A stretch of DNA of 64,000 nucleotides from Rhodococcus sp. B7740 (GTDB lineage: Bacteria; Actinomycetota; Actinomycetes; Mycobacteriales; Mycobacteriaceae): NCBI RefSeq assembly GCF_000954115.1, contig NZ_CP010797.1, positions 620,001-684,000 of the forward strand, read 5' to 3'. Both the position numbers and the translations under genes were made by a program. Shown here one piece after another: positions 29,358 to 39,318 of this stretch; the first letter of the stretch is position 1, and each line of letters starts with the position of its first letter. The notes below the pieces were generated by a model that worked only from the letters and a program-made list of their open reading frames with translations, was not told the DNA's origin and made no database searches.

Positions 29358-30550
29358 GACGGTGTCCCGACGTCTGCGCGCGACTCGTCATGATCGTTGG
29401 CGTGCTGCGATCGCAGAGATTTGATGGTGTCGATCAGTACGTCGATCGTCACGGTGCCGACGTATTCGCCGCGATTACCGGTGACGGTGGCCGTCGCGTT
29501 GCCCTCGGAAAGCAGAGCTTCGAGTGCGTCCTGCAGCGTGGATTGCGTCGAGACCATCTCGCCCATCGGCACACCGACGTCGCGCAGGCTCCCGACTCCG
29601 ACGAGGTGGCGTCGATCGGTCCACCGAAGCGGGCGCTTGCGCGAGTCGAGGATGATTCCCCACGCCTCGGGATCGGATCCGAGTGCCGAGTTCATCGACT
29701 CCACCGAGTCGTCCTCGCCGAACACCGGCACATCGGACAACTCGATGTCGCGAACTCGCATCAGCGTCAGCTGCTTCAACGCGGCTCCGGCTCCGACGAA
29801 TCCCGCGACGGTGTCGTCCGCGGGGTTGGCGAGGACGGCCTCGGGAGTGTCGTACTGGAGGATCGTGGACTGGTTCCCGAGTACCGCGATACGGTCACCG
29901 AGTTTGACGGCCTCGTCGAAGTCGTGGGTCACGAAGACGATGGTCTTACCCAGCTCGGCTTGCAGGCGCATCAATTCGTCCTGCAGCAGTCCTCGGGTGA
30001 TCGGATCGACCGCGCCGAAGGGCTCGTCCATCAACAGCACCGGGGGATCGGCGGCCAGTGCGCGGGCGACGCCGACACGCTGCTGCTGGCCACCCGAGAG
30101 CTGACGCGGATAGCGCTCGCGATAGACCGCCGGATCGAGCCCGACGAGATCGAGCATCTCGTCGGTGCGATCGTTGATGCGTTTCTTGTCCCACCCGATG
30201 AGCCCGGGCACCATGCCGACGTTCTGCGCGATCGTCATGTGCGGAAACAGCCCGGCCTGCTGGATGGAATAACCGATGGTGCGGCGCAACTCGTTGGGGT
30301 CGATCGAGAGCGCGTCCTTGCCACCGATGGTGATGCGGCCCGACGTCGGCTCGATGAGCCGGTTGATCATGCGCATCGTCGTCGTCTTGCCGCAGCCCGA
30401 AGGCCCGACCAACACGACGACCTCGCCGGCCGGAATCGTCATGGACACGTTGTCCACGGCCGCGAGCTTCTGCCCCGGGTAGCTCTTGGTGACGTTCTCG
30501 AGCACGATTTCCGCGCCGGAGACGTTCGATGTACGGGTCGATTCACTCAC
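29354..30550 (-). CDS. Osmoprotectant ABC transporter ATP-binding protein with CBS domains
   Basis: 398 residues, ProV/OpuCA type. Walker A GPSGCGKTT, signature LSGGQQQRV, Walker B LLMDEPFGAVD, switch His in VFVTHDFDEA. After about residue 255 comes a tandem CBS region (EDDSVESMNSALGSD and VSTQSTLQDALEALLSEG). In OpuA/OpuC systems this region senses ionic strength or binds cyclic di-AMP. The ATG at 30550 overlaps the first permease by 8 nt. Confidence 0.94.
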   Translation of the reverse strand: MSESTRTSNVSGAEIVLENVTKSYPGQKLAAVDNVSMTIPAGEVVVLVGPSGCGKTTTMRMINRLIEPTSGRITIGGKDALSIDPNELRRTIGYSIQQAGLFPHMTIAQNVGMVPGLIGWDKKRINDRTDEMLDLVGLDPAVYRERYPRQLSGGQQQRVGVARALAADPPVLLMDEPFGAVDPITRGLLQDELMRLQAELGKTIVFVTHDFDEAVKLGDRIAVLGNQSTILQYDTPEAVLANPADDTVAGFVGAGAALKQLTLMRVRDIELSDVPVFGEDDSVESMNSALGSDPEAWGIILDSRKRPLRWTDRRHLVGVGSLRDVGVPMGEMVSTQSTLQDALEALLSEGNATATVTGNRGEYVGTVTIDVLIDTIKSLRSQHANDHDESRADVGTPS

Positions 30551-31193
30551 GAATACCCCTCGAGGTGGTCAGTTTGCCGATCAACACGTAGATCCCGTCG
30601 AGGATCAACGCCAGCAGGACGATCAGGACAGTGCCGGTGAGGGCCTGCGGTAGCGCAGTGGGGCTACCGACTCGAGCGAGACCGGAGAAGAGCAGATTGC
30701 CCAGGCCCGGTCCTTTGGCGTATGCGGCGATGGCGAGAATGCCCATGGCCATCTGAGTGCTGATCCGCATTCCGGTGAGAATGGACGGCCAGGCGAGTGG
30801 GATCTCGATGCGCCGAAGCACCAGGGTGCGGCTCATGCCGATTCCGCGGGCGGCGTCGGAGACGGCGGGATCGACGGCCGCCAGGCCAACCACGGTGTTG
30901 CGGATGATCGGCAGCAGGGAATAGAGGACCAACGCGGTCACCGTGGGTCGAACGCCCAATCCCATGATGGGGATGAGGACACCCAGCAGCGCGAACGAGG
31001 GGATGGTCAGGATCGTGCTCGCGAGAGCCGTCGCGATCGCCGATCCAGCGGGGCTGCGGTAGACGAGAACTCCTATCGCGACGCCGATGACCGTCGCTAT
31101 CACGACGCACTGCACGACGGCCGAGACGTGCAGATAGGAGTCGATCGCCAACTGTCTTCGCCGTCCGACGATGAATTCCCACAGTGCATCCAT
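30543..31193 (-). CDS. Osmoprotectant ABC transporter permease (first)
   Basis: 216 residues, ProW/OpuCB type, first gene of the operon. Five to six helices, with the ATPase-contact loop VSDAARGIGMSRTLVLRRIEIP. Starts at ATG 31193 (MDALWEF); an upstream ATG at 31250 gives an unlikely basic tail. Its stop overlaps the ATPase start. The operon separates glnE from glnA1, which are neighbours in M. tuberculosis, so it is an insertion relative to that order. Confidence 0.93.
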   Translation of the reverse strand: MDALWEFIVGRRRQLAIDSYLHVSAVVQCVVIATVIGVAIGVLVYRSPAGSAIATALASTILTIPSFALLGVLIPIMGLGVRPTVTALVLYSLLPIIRNTVVGLAAVDPAVSDAARGIGMSRTLVLRRIEIPLAWPSILTGMRISTQMAMGILAIAAYAKGPGLGNLLFSGLARVGSPTALPQALTGTVLIVLLALILDGIYVLIGKLTTSRGIRE

Positions 31194-31317
31194 GCAGTTG
31201 TCGTCCTCTGTTCGCCGTGAGCGGATAAATACCTTTACCCTCCGTGCCAACTATCAAACGCCGACCGGTCCGGATTTTTGGCCGATCTGCACGAGAATTC
31301 GGCGGAGAAGAACGCGA

Positions 31318-31349
31318 AACGCCCGGCCGAAAAGATTCGGCCGGGCGTT
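31318..31349 (-). terminator. Terminator downstream of glnA1
   Basis: Perfect 14-bp stem (31318-31331 with 31336-31349) around an AAGA loop, 21 nt after the glnA1 stop. It reads through weakly T-rich sequence on both sides, so it may also limit transcription towards the ABC operon leader. Confidence 0.85.
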
Positions 31350-31369
31350 GTCGACGAGAAATCAGACGA

Positions 31370-32806
31370 TCACACGTCGTAGTACAGCGAGAACTCGTAC
31401 GGGTGCGGACGCAGGTTGACCGGAGCGATTTCCTGCTCACGCTTGAGCGAGATCCAGGTCTCGATCAGGTCGGTCGTGAACACGCCACCCTCGGTGAGGT
31501 AGTCGTGGTCGGCCTCGAGACGGTCGATGACCGCGTTCAGTGAGGTCGGTGCCTGAGGAATGTTCTTGGCTTCCTCGGGCGGCAACTCGTAGAGATCCTT
31601 GTCGACCGGTGCCATCGGCTCGATCTTGTTCTTGATTCCGTCCAGACCGGCCATCATCTGAGCGGCGAAGTTCAGGTACGGGTTACCCGAGGAGTCCGGC
31701 GCACGGAACTCGAGGCGCTTGGCCTTCGGGTTGTTGCCGGTGATCGGGATACGAACCGCGGCGGAGCGGTTGCGCTGGCTGTAGACCAAATTGATGGGGG
31801 CTTCGTAGCCCGGCACCAGACGGTGGTACGAGTTGATCGTCGGGTTGGTGAACGCCAACAGCGACGGTGCGTGGTGCAGGATGCCGCCGATGTAGTGGCG
31901 CGCGAGATCCGACAGTCCGGCGTATCCGGCCTCGTCGTGGAAGAGAGGCTTGCCGTCCTTCCACAGCGACTGGTGCACGTGCATACCCGAGCCGTTGTCG
32001 CCGAAGAGCGGCTTCGGCATGAACGTTGCCGACTTGCCGTTCTGCCATGCGGTGTTCTTGACGATGTACTTGAACAGCTGCAGGTCGTCTGCCGCACGAA
32101 GCAGCGTGTTGAACTTGTAGTTGATCTCCTGCTGGCCGCCGGTGCCCACCTCGTGGTGCGCACGCTCGAGCTCGAAGCCGGCGTTCTGCAGGTTGGTGGA
32201 GATCTGGTCGCGCAGGTCGACGTAGTGGTCGTACGGAGCGACGGGGAAGTAGCCACCCTTGAAACGCACCTTGTACCCGAGGTTCGGGCTGCCGTCGGCC
32301 TCGGTCTCGGCTCCGGTGTTCCACCAACCCGAGGACGAATCGACCTCGTAGAACGCACCGTTCGCCTGCGAATCGAAGCGCACGGAATCGAAGATGTAGA
32401 ACTCTGCCTCGGCACCGAAGTACGCGGTGTCTGCGATGCCGGTGCTGGCCAGGTACTCCTCGGCCTTACGGGCAACGTTGCGCGGGTCGCGGCTGTAGGC
32501 CTCACGCGTGAACGGATCGTGAACGAAGAAGTCGATGTTCAGCGTCTTGGCATTGCGGAAGGGATCGACCTGAGCGGTGGCGTAGTCCGGAAGCAGAATC
32601 ATGTCGGACTCGTGGATCGACTGGAAGCCGCGGACCGACGAACCGTCGAACGCGAGGCCGTCCTCGAGCGTGTCTGCCGTGAACGCCTTGGCGGCGATCG
32701 AGAAGTGCTGCTGTGCACCCGGCAAATCCGTGAACCGGATGTCGACGTATTCGATTCCTTCATCTGCGATGAACTTGATGACCTCTTGGGCCGTGGAAAA
32801 CGCCAC
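31370..32806 (-). CDS. glnA1: Type I glutamine synthetase GlnA1
   Basis: 478 residues, the main dodecameric glutamine synthetase. Active-site motifs are [59 protein letters not shown] and NRSAAVRIP. The adenylylation site is Tyr406 in [11 protein letters not shown], the target of GlnE. A strong AAAGGAG precedes the ATG at 32806. Upstream are a promoter and a perfect GlnR box, so it is likely induced by nitrogen limitation. A 14-bp hairpin terminator follows. Confidence 0.98.
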   Translation of the reverse strand: MAFSTAQEVIKFIADEGIEYVDIRFTDLPGAQQHFSIAAKAFTADTLEDGLAFDGSSVRGFQSIHESDMILLPDYATAQVDPFRNAKTLNIDFFVHDPFTREAYSRDPRNVARKAEEYLASTGIADTAYFGAEAEFYIFDSVRFDSQANGAFYEVDSSSGWWNTGAETEADGSPNLGYKVRFKGGYFPVAPYDHYVDLRDQISTNLQNAGFELERAHHEVGTGGQQEINYKFNTLLRAADDLQLFKYIVKNTAWQNGKSATFMPKPLFGDNGSGMHVHQSLWKDGKPLFHDEAGYAGLSDLARHYIGGILHHAPSLLAFTNPTINSYHRLVPGYEAPINLVYSQRNRSAAVRIPITGNNPKAKRLEFRAPDSSGNPYLNFAAQMMAGLDGIKNKIEPMAPVDKDLYELPPEEAKNIPQAPTSLNAVIDRLEADHDYLTEGGVFTTDLIETWISLKREQEIAPVNLRPHPYEFSLYYDV

Positions 32807-32840
32807 GCTTTTGCTCCTTTGTTGAGTCCGTCAACCTGAC

Positions 32841-32870
32841 GGTATGGACTTGGTGTTGCCCGCCCGTCAA
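32841..32870 (-). promoter_or_regulatory. Putative glnA1 promoter
   Basis: On the minus strand TTGACG (32865-32870) and CATACC (32841-32846) are separated by 18 nt, 34 nt before the start codon. The GlnR box lies immediately upstream of the -35, the position expected for an activator. Confidence 0.5.
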
Positions 32871-32876
32871 GCTCGT

Positions 32877-32892
32877 GTTTCGCCCGTGTTAC
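32877..32892 (-). promoter_or_regulatory. GlnR box upstream of glnA1
   Basis: GTAAC-ACGGGC-GAAAC on the minus strand matches the consensus GTnAC-N6-GnAAC exactly, 6 nt upstream of the predicted -35 element. Confidence 0.6.
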
Positions 32893-32973
32893 GCGTCCTG
32901 GCTCACGACTGGCACGGACAACAGTACGTCCAGGTGTTTTCCCGTGTGCCCGACCGCGCCTATCCTGGAAATC

Positions 32974-33438
32974 ATGGCACGAATGACAGGGTCCTGGTTG
33001 TCCGGACCGGCCTCCGCGAACCCACGTGAACCCCAGAACTTCCGCGGGGAGGAGTTGGGCCTACCGCAGCAGGGTGTCGGCGCGTTGGCAGGTACCGGAC
33101 GCCGGGTTCTCGCGTTGGTGCTCGATTGGACGATGGCCACCGGCGTGGCATCGCTCGTTCTCGGTGGATACACCACGAGCGGACTGATCTCGACGATCGT
33201 GCTGGCCGTGTGGTTCGGCGTCGGACTGGTGAGCGTCTCGCTGTTCTCGTTCACCCCGGGGCAATTCATCGCCGGTATCCAGGTGGCTCGCATCGACGCA
33301 CCCGCGCGGGTCGGCTTCGTGCGCGCGCTCGTTCGGCAGCTCATCCTGCTGTTCGTGGTGCCGGCCGTCGTCACCGACATGGACGGCCGGGGAATGCATG
33401 ATCGTGCAACGGGAACAGCCCTGCTGCGAACCCGCTGA
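32974..33438 (+). CDS. RDD-family membrane protein
   Basis: 154 residues with three hydrophobic segments. The family motif (Arg-Asp-Asp) is partly relaxed: GRRVLALVLDWTMA in the first helix and TPGQFIAGIQVARID before the last. Function of small RDD proteins is unresolved; Na+/H+ antiport has been reported for one. The ATG at 32974 is the best start. Divergent from glnA1 and convergent with the DUF4191 gene, as in mycobacteria (Rv2219A/Rv2219). A long hairpin spans its 3' end. Confidence 0.9.
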   Translation: MARMTGSWLSGPASANPREPQNFRGEELGLPQQGVGALAGTGRRVLALVLDWTMATGVASLVLGGYTTSGLISTIVLAVWFGVGLVSVSLFSFTPGQFIAGIQVARIDAPARVGFVRALVRQLILLFVVPAVVTDMDGRGMHDRATGTALLRTR

Positions 33439-33461
33439 GGGTTTGCGCACCAGGGCTGTTC
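33413..33461. terminator. Bidirectional terminator between RDD and DUF4191 genes
   Basis: Outer 11-bp stem (33413-33423 with 33451-33461) enclosing a second inner stem (GCGAACCC with GGGTTTGC). It begins inside the RDD coding end and can serve both convergent genes. Confidence 0.7.
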
Positions 33462-33477
33462 GAGCGGTCGTGAGTTG

Positions 33478-34233
33478 TCAGCGGCGCTTCATGGTCCGCT
33501 GAACGCCCTTCATCTTGGCTCCGCCGGGAATGGGTCCCTTCGGCATGGCAGGTCCACCCTTGGTGCCCAGAGCCGAGAGTCGCGACTCGATGGTGTCCAT
33601 GCGCTTGCCGTCGATGTTCTTCGGCAACTTCGACAGGTACTTCTGCAGACCCGAGAGCGGAATCTGGTTCTCTTCGTTTCCGACGATGATGTCGTAGATC
33701 GGAGTGTCGCCCACCAGGCGGGCGGTTTTCTTCTTCTCCTGAGCCAACAGTGACTTCACGCGATGCGGTGCACCCTCGGCAACGAGAATGACACCGGGCT
33801 TGCCGATGACACGATGCACGGCGTCGAGGTGGGTGGTTCCGGCGATCGCATTGGTCACCCGCCACGACCCCTGCAGGTTGTCCAGCGCCCATGCAGCCGC
33901 GCCTGCCTGCCCGTCTGCCTTCTTGTACACCGACTTCTGCACACGGCGACCGAAGATGATGAACGCAACCAGGACGCCCAGGAGCAGTCCGATGGGGAGC
34001 AGGAACCACTGGAAACCGAAGGCCAGGCCGATGAGGAACCCGAGGAGTCCGAGCCCGACCACCGACCCGATCATCAGCGGAAGGAGTGCCTTGTCGTCCT
34101 TGCGCTGCATCTGAAACGCCTGCCAGAGCTGCTTGCGCCGTTCCCTCGATGCCTGCTTGCGCGCCGCTTTCGCAGCCGCCTTTGCTTCCTTGCTGGGCTT
34201 TGCTGCTTTGCCAGCCTTACTGCCGTTCGCCAT
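33478..34233 (-). CDS. DUF4191 membrane protein
   Basis: 251 residues: a Lys/Ala-rich basic N-terminus (about 1-50), two adjacent transmembrane helices (about 52-95, LLPLMIGSVVGLGLLGFLIG then LPIGLLLGVLVAFIIFG), then a soluble C-terminal half ending in basic residues. Conserved next to lipA in Mycobacteriales (Rv2219). No biochemical role known to me. The ATG at 34233 has purine-rich upstream sequence. Lies 61 nt after the lipA stop on the same strand and may share its transcript. Confidence 0.9.
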   Translation of the reverse strand: MANGSKAGKAAKPSKEAKAAAKAARKQASRERRKQLWQAFQMQRKDDKALLPLMIGSVVGLGLLGFLIGLAFGFQWFLLPIGLLLGVLVAFIIFGRRVQKSVYKKADGQAGAAAWALDNLQGSWRVTNAIAGTTHLDAVHRVIGKPGVILVAEGAPHRVKSLLAQEKKKTARLVGDTPIYDIIVGNEENQIPLSGLQKYLSKLPKNIDGKRMDTIESRLSALGTKGGPAMPKGPIPGGAKMKGVQRTMKRR

Positions 34234-34294
34234 ACCTCACAGGATACGTGCTGTGCCGACGCTCACGTGCACCGCGCCGGGTTGGCAGAAAGGA

Positions 34295-35308
34295 TCAGCG
34301 AGCTGCCAGACGCGCCATCAGCGAACTGGCCTCCTGAGAGGCTTCGCCACCGTCGGTCAGGTGACTCATGCTCTCGGGAAGTTCACGGCCGTGATGAGCC
34401 ATGGCCTGCGCGTAGAGGCGTCCGGCGCGGTAGGAGGAGCGGACCAACGGCCCGGCCAGCACACCCGCGAAACCGATTTCGGTTGCGTAATCGGAGTGCT
34501 CGACGAACTCCTCCGGCTTGACCCAACGCTCGACCGGATGGTGGCGCGGCGACGGGCGCAGGTACTGGGTGATGGTCAGGATGTCGCAACCGGCCTCGTG
34601 CAGGTCGCGAATGGCTTCCTGCACCTCTTCGGGCGTCTCACCCATGCCGAGGATCAGGTTGGACTTGGTGACAAGACCGTCGTCGCGGGCCGCGGTGATG
34701 ACGTCCATCGACCGCTGGTATCGGAACGCGGGACGGATGCGCTTGAAGATGCGCGGCACCGTCTCGACGTTGTGGGCCAGCACCTCGGGACGTGACGAGA
34801 ACACCTCGGCCAACTGATCGGGCTTGGCGTTGAAATCCGGGATCAGAAGTTCGACGCCGGTGTTCGGATTGAGCTTCTTGATGTACCGAACCGTTTCGGC
34901 GTACAGCCACGCGCCGCCGTCCTCGAGATCGTCCCGAGCCACGCCCGTGATCGTGGAGTAGCGCAGACCCATGGCCTGCACGCTCTCGGCGACCCGGCGG
35001 GGCTCGTCACGATCGAGATCCTCCGGCTTGCCGGTGTCGATCTGACAGAAATCGCACCGGCGGGTGCATTGCTCACCGCCGATGAGGAAGGTCGCCTCGC
35101 GATCCTCCCAGCACTCGTAGATATTGGGGCAGCCGGCTTCCTCGCACACCGTGTGCAGACCTTCACGCTTCACAAGACCTTTGAGCTCGGTGTACTCCGG
35201 GCCCATCTTGGCTTTGGTCTTGATCCAGTTGGGTTTGCGTTCGATGGGGGTCTCCGCGTTTCGGATCTCGAGGCGGAGCAGCTTGCGTCCTTCTGGGGCC
35301 ACAGTCAC
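34295..35308 (-). CDS. lipA: Lipoyl synthase
   Basis: Radical SAM enzyme inserting two sulfurs into protein-bound octanoyl groups. 337 residues. The auxiliary cluster ligands are in [12 protein letters not shown], the SAM cluster ligands in CTRRCDFC, and the conserved RSSYRAG near the C-terminus supplies the serine ligand. The GTG at 35308 (VTVAPEGRK) is favoured, with GTG 35302 as alternative; neither has a strong ribosome site. It lies 10 nt after lipB. Its product modifies the E2 protein encoded 2 kb upstream and GcvH (not in the window). Confidence 0.97.
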   Translation of the reverse strand: MTVAPEGRKLLRLEIRNAETPIERKPNWIKTKAKMGPEYTELKGLVKREGLHTVCEEAGCPNIYECWEDREATFLIGGEQCTRRCDFCQIDTGKPEDLDRDEPRRVAESVQAMGLRYSTITGVARDDLEDGGAWLYAETVRYIKKLNPNTGVELLIPDFNAKPDQLAEVFSSRPEVLAHNVETVPRIFKRIRPAFRYQRSMDVITAARDDGLVTKSNLILGMGETPEEVQEAIRDLHEAGCDILTITQYLRPSPRHHPVERWVKPEEFVEHSDYATEIGFAGVLAGPLVRSSYRAGRLYAQAMAHHGRELPESMSHLTDGGEASQEASSLMARLAAR

Positions 35309-35318
35309 AGAGACGATG

Positions 35319-36104
35319 CTACGCGCCGAAGCGAACCGTGGTGAATTGCGGGTTGACAGACGCGCCGTTCGGCGACGGATGCTCGATCTCGTGATCCTGT
35401 ACGGACAACGATCCGTCCAGCGCAGCAAGAACGGCCTCGGTGACCGCAGCGATGACCTCGCCTGTGCCGACCTCTCGGCCGAGCTCCAGCGACAGCGACG
35501 TCACACCGGCATCGGCGATGCCACACGGCACGATCGCGTCGAAACCGGTCATGGCCGCGTTGCAGTTCAGTGAGAAGCCGTGCAGGGTGACCCCGCGTTG
35601 CACGCGGACCCCGATCGCAGCGATCTTGCGTTCGGGCAGCCACGTTCCGTCGCGGGTCTCGGCGGCGAGCCATACCCCGGATCTACCGTCCACGCGTCCG
35701 CAGGAAATACCGTAGGCAGACACCACGGAGATCAGCGCCTCTTCGATGCGACGTACGTATCTGACGACGTCGATGGGCTGCGCCAATTTGACGATGGGAT
35801 AGCCCACCAATTGACCGGGGCCGTGCCAGGTGATCTTGCCGCCACGGTCCACCTCGACGACGGGCGTACCGTCTCGCGGCATGTCCTCCTCGGACGTGCG
35901 TCGACCCGCGGTGTAGACCGACGGATGTTCGAGCAACAACAGGGTGTCGGACCCGATGTCGTCCGCCCGGGCACCGGCCAGTTCGCGCTGCAGTGCCCAG
36001 GCCTCGGTGTACTCGACGGTGCCCAACTCCCGCACCACGACCGGCTCGGTGCTCGCGCGCGCCGAAACCGGAACCTGGACCGTGGGAGAGTTCGCGTCAC
36101 TCAT
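35319..36104 (-). CDS. lipB: Octanoyltransferase
   Basis: 261 residues. Transfers octanoate from acyl carrier protein to lipoyl domains. Family signatures: [28 protein letters not shown], the catalytic Lys in [10 protein letters not shown] and the catalytic Cys in [13 protein letters not shown]. The N-terminal extension of about 20 residues and the C-terminal tail are longer than in E. coli. ATG at 36104. Operon: epimerase-like gene, lipB, lipA. Confidence 0.97.
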   Translation of the reverse strand: MSDANSPTVQVPVSARASTEPVVVRELGTVEYTEAWALQRELAGARADDIGSDTLLLLEHPSVYTAGRRTSEEDMPRDGTPVVEVDRGGKITWHGPGQLVGYPIVKLAQPIDVVRYVRRIEEALISVVSAYGISCGRVDGRSGVWLAAETRDGTWLPERKIAAIGVRVQRGVTLHGFSLNCNAAMTGFDAIVPCGIADAGVTSLSLELGREVGTGEVIAAVTEAVLAALDGSLSVQDHEIEHPSPNGASVNPQFTTVRFGA

Positions 36105-36125
36105 GAATCGAAACGGTACGCCGAG

Positions 36126-37016
36126 TCACTTACCGACAGCTACCCGCAGTGCCTCCCCGATCGTGTTGTGCTCGAAGGCGTACCCGGCGTCCTCCAATGC
36201 CTTCGGGATCGCCCTCGGCCCGGTCAGGATCGCCTCCTCGGCGAACTCTCCGATCACGGCCTTCAACGCGAAGCCGGGCACAACCCATGGGGCCGGTCGA
36301 TGTACCGCTCGCGACATCGCACTGTTGAACTGGGCGTTGGTCACCGGAGTGGGGCCGACCATGTTGACCGGCCCCCGGAGTGCGTCGTTCTCGATGCCGT
36401 GCACGATGGCCCCGATCTCGTCCTCCAACGAAATCCACGGGAAATACTGACGGCCGCTGCCCAACCGCCCGCCGAGGGCGAACAGGTACAGCGGTCGAAG
36501 CTTGCCCAGCATGCCGCCGCGCTGCGACAGCACCACACCGCTGCGCAGAAGGATGGTTCGGACACCGGCCTCCGACGCCTTCGACGTTGCGTTCTCCCAG
36601 TCGCGACAGACCTCGGCCAGAAATCCCTCACCGACCGGTGCGCTCTCGTCGACCACCCGGTCGCCGGTGTCGCCGTAGAAATTGACGCCGCTGGCATTGA
36701 TCAAGGTGGGGACCCCGGCGTCGGCCGCAGCCGCAGCGAGTACCTCGGTCGGGGCGATGCGACTGTCTCGTACCAACTGCTTGTATGCACCGGACCATCT
36801 CTTGTCGCCGATACCGACGCCGCAGAGGTTGACGATGGCGTCGGCACCGTCGAGCGTGGCCGCGTCGATGCTCCCGCGCGACGGATCCCACTGGGACTCG
36901 TCCGGTCCGGCAGGCGTGCGTCGAACGAGCCGGGTGACGTCGTGGCTACGACCCCGCAGTGCTGCGACGAGAGCGGTGCCGATCAATCCTGATGAACCTG
37001 CAATGACTACGCGCAT
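36126..37016 (-). CDS. TIGR01777-family NAD(P)-binding epimerase-like protein
   Basis: 296 residues, extended SDR with the N-terminal [14 protein letters not shown] and the C-terminal DUF1731 region ending in VGK. The family (YfcH/SulA-like) has no firmly assigned substrate. Conserved beside lipB in Mycobacteriales (Rv2216). The ATG at 37016 begins a Rossmann strand directly. It lies 21 nt upstream of lipB and so probably leads the lipB-lipA operon; a strong terminator separates it from the E2 gene upstream. Confidence 0.92.
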   Translation of the reverse strand: MRVVIAGSSGLIGTALVAALRGRSHDVTRLVRRTPAGPDESQWDPSRGSIDAATLDGADAIVNLCGVGIGDKRWSGAYKQLVRDSRIAPTEVLAAAAADAGVPTLINASGVNFYGDTGDRVVDESAPVGEGFLAEVCRDWENATSKASEAGVRTILLRSGVVLSQRGGMLGKLRPLYLFALGGRLGSGRQYFPWISLEDEIGAIVHGIENDALRGPVNMVGPTPVTNAQFNSAMSRAVHRPAPWVVPGFALKAVIGEFAEEAILTGPRAIPKALEDAGYAFEHNTIGEALRVAVGK

Positions 37017-37043
37017 GTGAACGAAAGCCTCCTTGACGCAAAC

Positions 37044-37073
37044 GGGGCATCATTCGCGAACGAATGATGCCCC
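37044..37073 (-). terminator. Terminator after the E2 gene
   Basis: Perfect 13-bp stem (37044-37056 with 37061-37073) and CGAA loop, between the E2 stop and the next minus-strand gene. Confidence 0.85.
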
Positions 37074-37165
37074 GGATGCACGGTTCGTGCCCCTCTTTTC
37101 GAGACTCCGATGCGAATGTTTCGCGCTCTCACCAGAATACGTGAGCGGCGCGATTCGCCGGTTGC

Positions 37166-38941
37166 CTACAGGCCGAGATCGGCCTCGAACGACGCAACTT
37201 CGAGACGCTGCTTGATCGTCGTGAGGAAGCGACCCGCATCGGCCCCGTCCACCAGACGGTGGTCGTACGTCAACGGCAGGTAGCACATCGAGCGAACACC
37301 GATCGACTCGTTGCCCGAGTCGTCCTTGACGACGACCGGACGCTTGACGATCGCTCCGGTGCCCAGCATGGCCGCCTGTGGCGGAACCAGGATCGGGGTG
37401 TCGAACAACGCGCCCTGGCTGCCGATGTTGGTGATGGTGAACGTTCCGCCGGACAGCTCGTCGGGCTTGAGTCCACCCGAGCGTGCACGAGTGGCGATGT
37501 CGTTGATCGCCCGAGCCAGTCCGGCGAGTGACAGGTCGCCCGCATTGTGGATGACGGGGGAGAGCAGACCCTGCTCGGTGTCCACGGCGATACCGAGGTG
37601 GACGTCGGCGTGGTAGGTGATCTCCTTGGCGTCCTCGTTGATGCTCGCATTGACGTTGGGGTGCGCCTTGAGAGCCTCGACGACGGCCTTGGCGAAGAAC
37701 GGCAGGTACGTCAGGTTGACGCCCTCGTTCTCGGCGAACTTCGCCTTCGCCTTGGTACGCAGACCGGCGATCTTCGTCACGTCGACCTCGAAGGTCTGCG
37801 TCAGCTGTGCGGAAGTCTGCAGGGACTCACGCGTCTTCTTCGCGGTGATCTGACGAATCCGGTTGATCTTCTGCGTGGTTCCGCGAAGATGCGCGAGCTC
37901 GGGGCGAACACCAGCGGTCGCCGGGGCAGCGGGCTTGGATTCGGCGGCGGGTGCAGCAGCGGCGGCCGGTGCTGCCGGAGCCTTCTTGGCCTCGGCTGCG
38001 GCGAGCACGTCCTGCTTGCGGATGCGGCCACCGACACCGGTGCCCTTCACGGTCGACAGATCGACGTCGTTGTCCGACGCCAGCTTGCGCACCAGGGGAG
38101 TGACGTACGGGCTGGAATCACCCGACGGTGCCGACTCCTTGGCGGGAGCAGCCTTGGGTGCCTCCTGCTTGGGCTCCGGCTTCGGCTCGGCCTTCGGGGC
38201 TTCCTGCTTGGGAGCCTCCTTCTTCGGCTCTTCCTTCTTCGGCTCCTCGGCCTTCGGGGCCTCGGGCTCCGGGGTGGCCTCGGGCTCGGGGGCCTTCTCG
38301 GCGGGCGATCCCGAACCGATGACGGCGAGCTGGCCACCGACGGCGACCGTGTCGTCTTCCTCTGCGGAGATCTCGAGCAGAGTTCCGGCGACCGGAGACG
38401 GGATCTCGGTGTCGACCTTGTCGGTGGAGACCTCAAGCAGCGGCTCGTCGACAGCAACCTCGTCACCGACGGCCTTGAGCCATCGAGTCACGGTGCCTTC
38501 GGTGACGGACTCGCCCAGCTCGGGCATCGTGACCGGCGTGCCGGATCCGGACGAGTCGGACGATGCACTCGCTGCGGGTGCCTCCTCCTCGGCCTGCGGC
38601 TCGGGTTCGGCAGCGGGAGTGGGCTCCTCGGCAGCTTCCTCGGGCGCAGCTTCCTCGGCGGGCGCGGAGTCCTCGGCCGGTGCGTCGGACGAGGGGGCCT
38701 CGCCTGCGTCACCGATCTGGGCGAGCTCGCCACCGATCTCGACGGTGTCGTCTTCCTGAGCGACGATCTTGGTCAGAACACCGGCTGCAGGCGACGGGAT
38801 CTCGGTATCGACCTTGTCCGTGGAGACTTCGAGCAATGGCTCGTCGACTTCGACGGTGTCGCCTTCTTGTTTGAGCCACCTCGTGACAGTTCCCTCGGTG
38901 ACGCTCTCACCAAGAGCTGGCATCTGGACGGAGAAGGCCAT
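37166..38941 (-). CDS. sucB: 2-oxo acid dehydrogenase E2, dihydrolipoamide acyltransferase
   Basis: 591 residues. Two lipoyl domains (about 1-78 and 134-210) with lipoyl lysines 43 and 175 in [10 protein letters not shown]; Ala/Pro/Glu and Lys/Pro-rich linkers; a peripheral-subunit-binding domain (about 279-318); and a catalytic domain with His561 and Asp565 in [12 protein letters not shown]. In Mycobacteriales this protein (DlaT, often named SucB) serves pyruvate and 2-oxoglutarate dehydrogenases and peroxynitrite defence. GAGGAG precedes the ATG at 38941. The local context of lipA and lipB supplies its cofactor. Confidence 0.95.
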   Translation of the reverse strand: MAFSVQMPALGESVTEGTVTRWLKQEGDTVEVDEPLLEVSTDKVDTEIPSPAAGVLTKIVAQEDDTVEIGGELAQIGDAGEAPSSDAPAEDSAPAEEAAPEEAAEEPTPAAEPEPQAEEEAPAASASSDSSGSGTPVTMPELGESVTEGTVTRWLKAVGDEVAVDEPLLEVSTDKVDTEIPSPVAGTLLEISAEEDDTVAVGGQLAVIGSGSPAEKAPEPEATPEPEAPKAEEPKKEEPKKEAPKQEAPKAEPKPEPKQEAPKAAPAKESAPSGDSSPYVTPLVRKLASDNDVDLSTVKGTGVGGRIRKQDVLAAAEAKKAPAAPAAAAAPAAESKPAAPATAGVRPELAHLRGTTQKINRIRQITAKKTRESLQTSAQLTQTFEVDVTKIAGLRTKAKAKFAENEGVNLTYLPFFAKAVVEALKAHPNVNASINEDAKEITYHADVHLGIAVDTEQGLLSPVIHNAGDLSLAGLARAINDIATRARSGGLKPDELSGGTFTITNIGSQGALFDTPILVPPQAAMLGTGAIVKRPVVVKDDSGNESIGVRSMCYLPLTYDHRLVDGADAGRFLTTIKQRLEVASFEADLGL

Positions 38942-39318
38942 GTCTGTTGACTCCTCGACAGTTGTGTGCGGGTGATGTAGTTCGACGACTCGTGGTCGCA
39001 GACCATTGTGCTGGCGGAACAGGGTTCATGGACGAGAGTTGCGTGATTCGGTTCGACGGGGGCGCCGGTGCACACGGCACCGATCGAGCGTGCTCGGCTC
39101 GACACAGCGCCCACGTAGACACTCCCTCTCGGCAATTCACTTACTCACTTCACGAGCCTTGGTTCACTATCAAGAGAGCTGAACCCTCTAATGTCATCCT
39201 TCCATTGTTATCGCCTCGCCGTTCCCCTAGGGCGTGCAACACGCCTGGCAAACTGGCGGGTAACAAAATTCCGGTACCAGAACCGGTGACCCATCGGCCG
39301 TACGAAAAGGATGTTCTC
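38942..39318. other. 377-bp intergenic region between divergent E2 and small-protein genes
   Basis: Holds the promoters of two divergent genes. It is less GC-rich in the middle (about 39140-39220). I see weak inverted repeats (GGTTCA...TGAACC near 39170-39195) but no recognisable regulator site or RNA. Confidence 0.4.

Noticed and set aside
31217..31228. GTGAGCGGATAA in the leader of the ABC operon, identical to part of the E. coli lac operator
   Set aside because: Only half of the operator is matched, no LacI-family gene or sugar system is adjacent, and a 12-bp match by chance is plausible.
37547..38950. 467-codon open frame antisense to the E2 gene, rich in Leu and Gly
   Set aside because: It mirrors the repetitive linker codons of the E2 gene; no domain or ribosome site.
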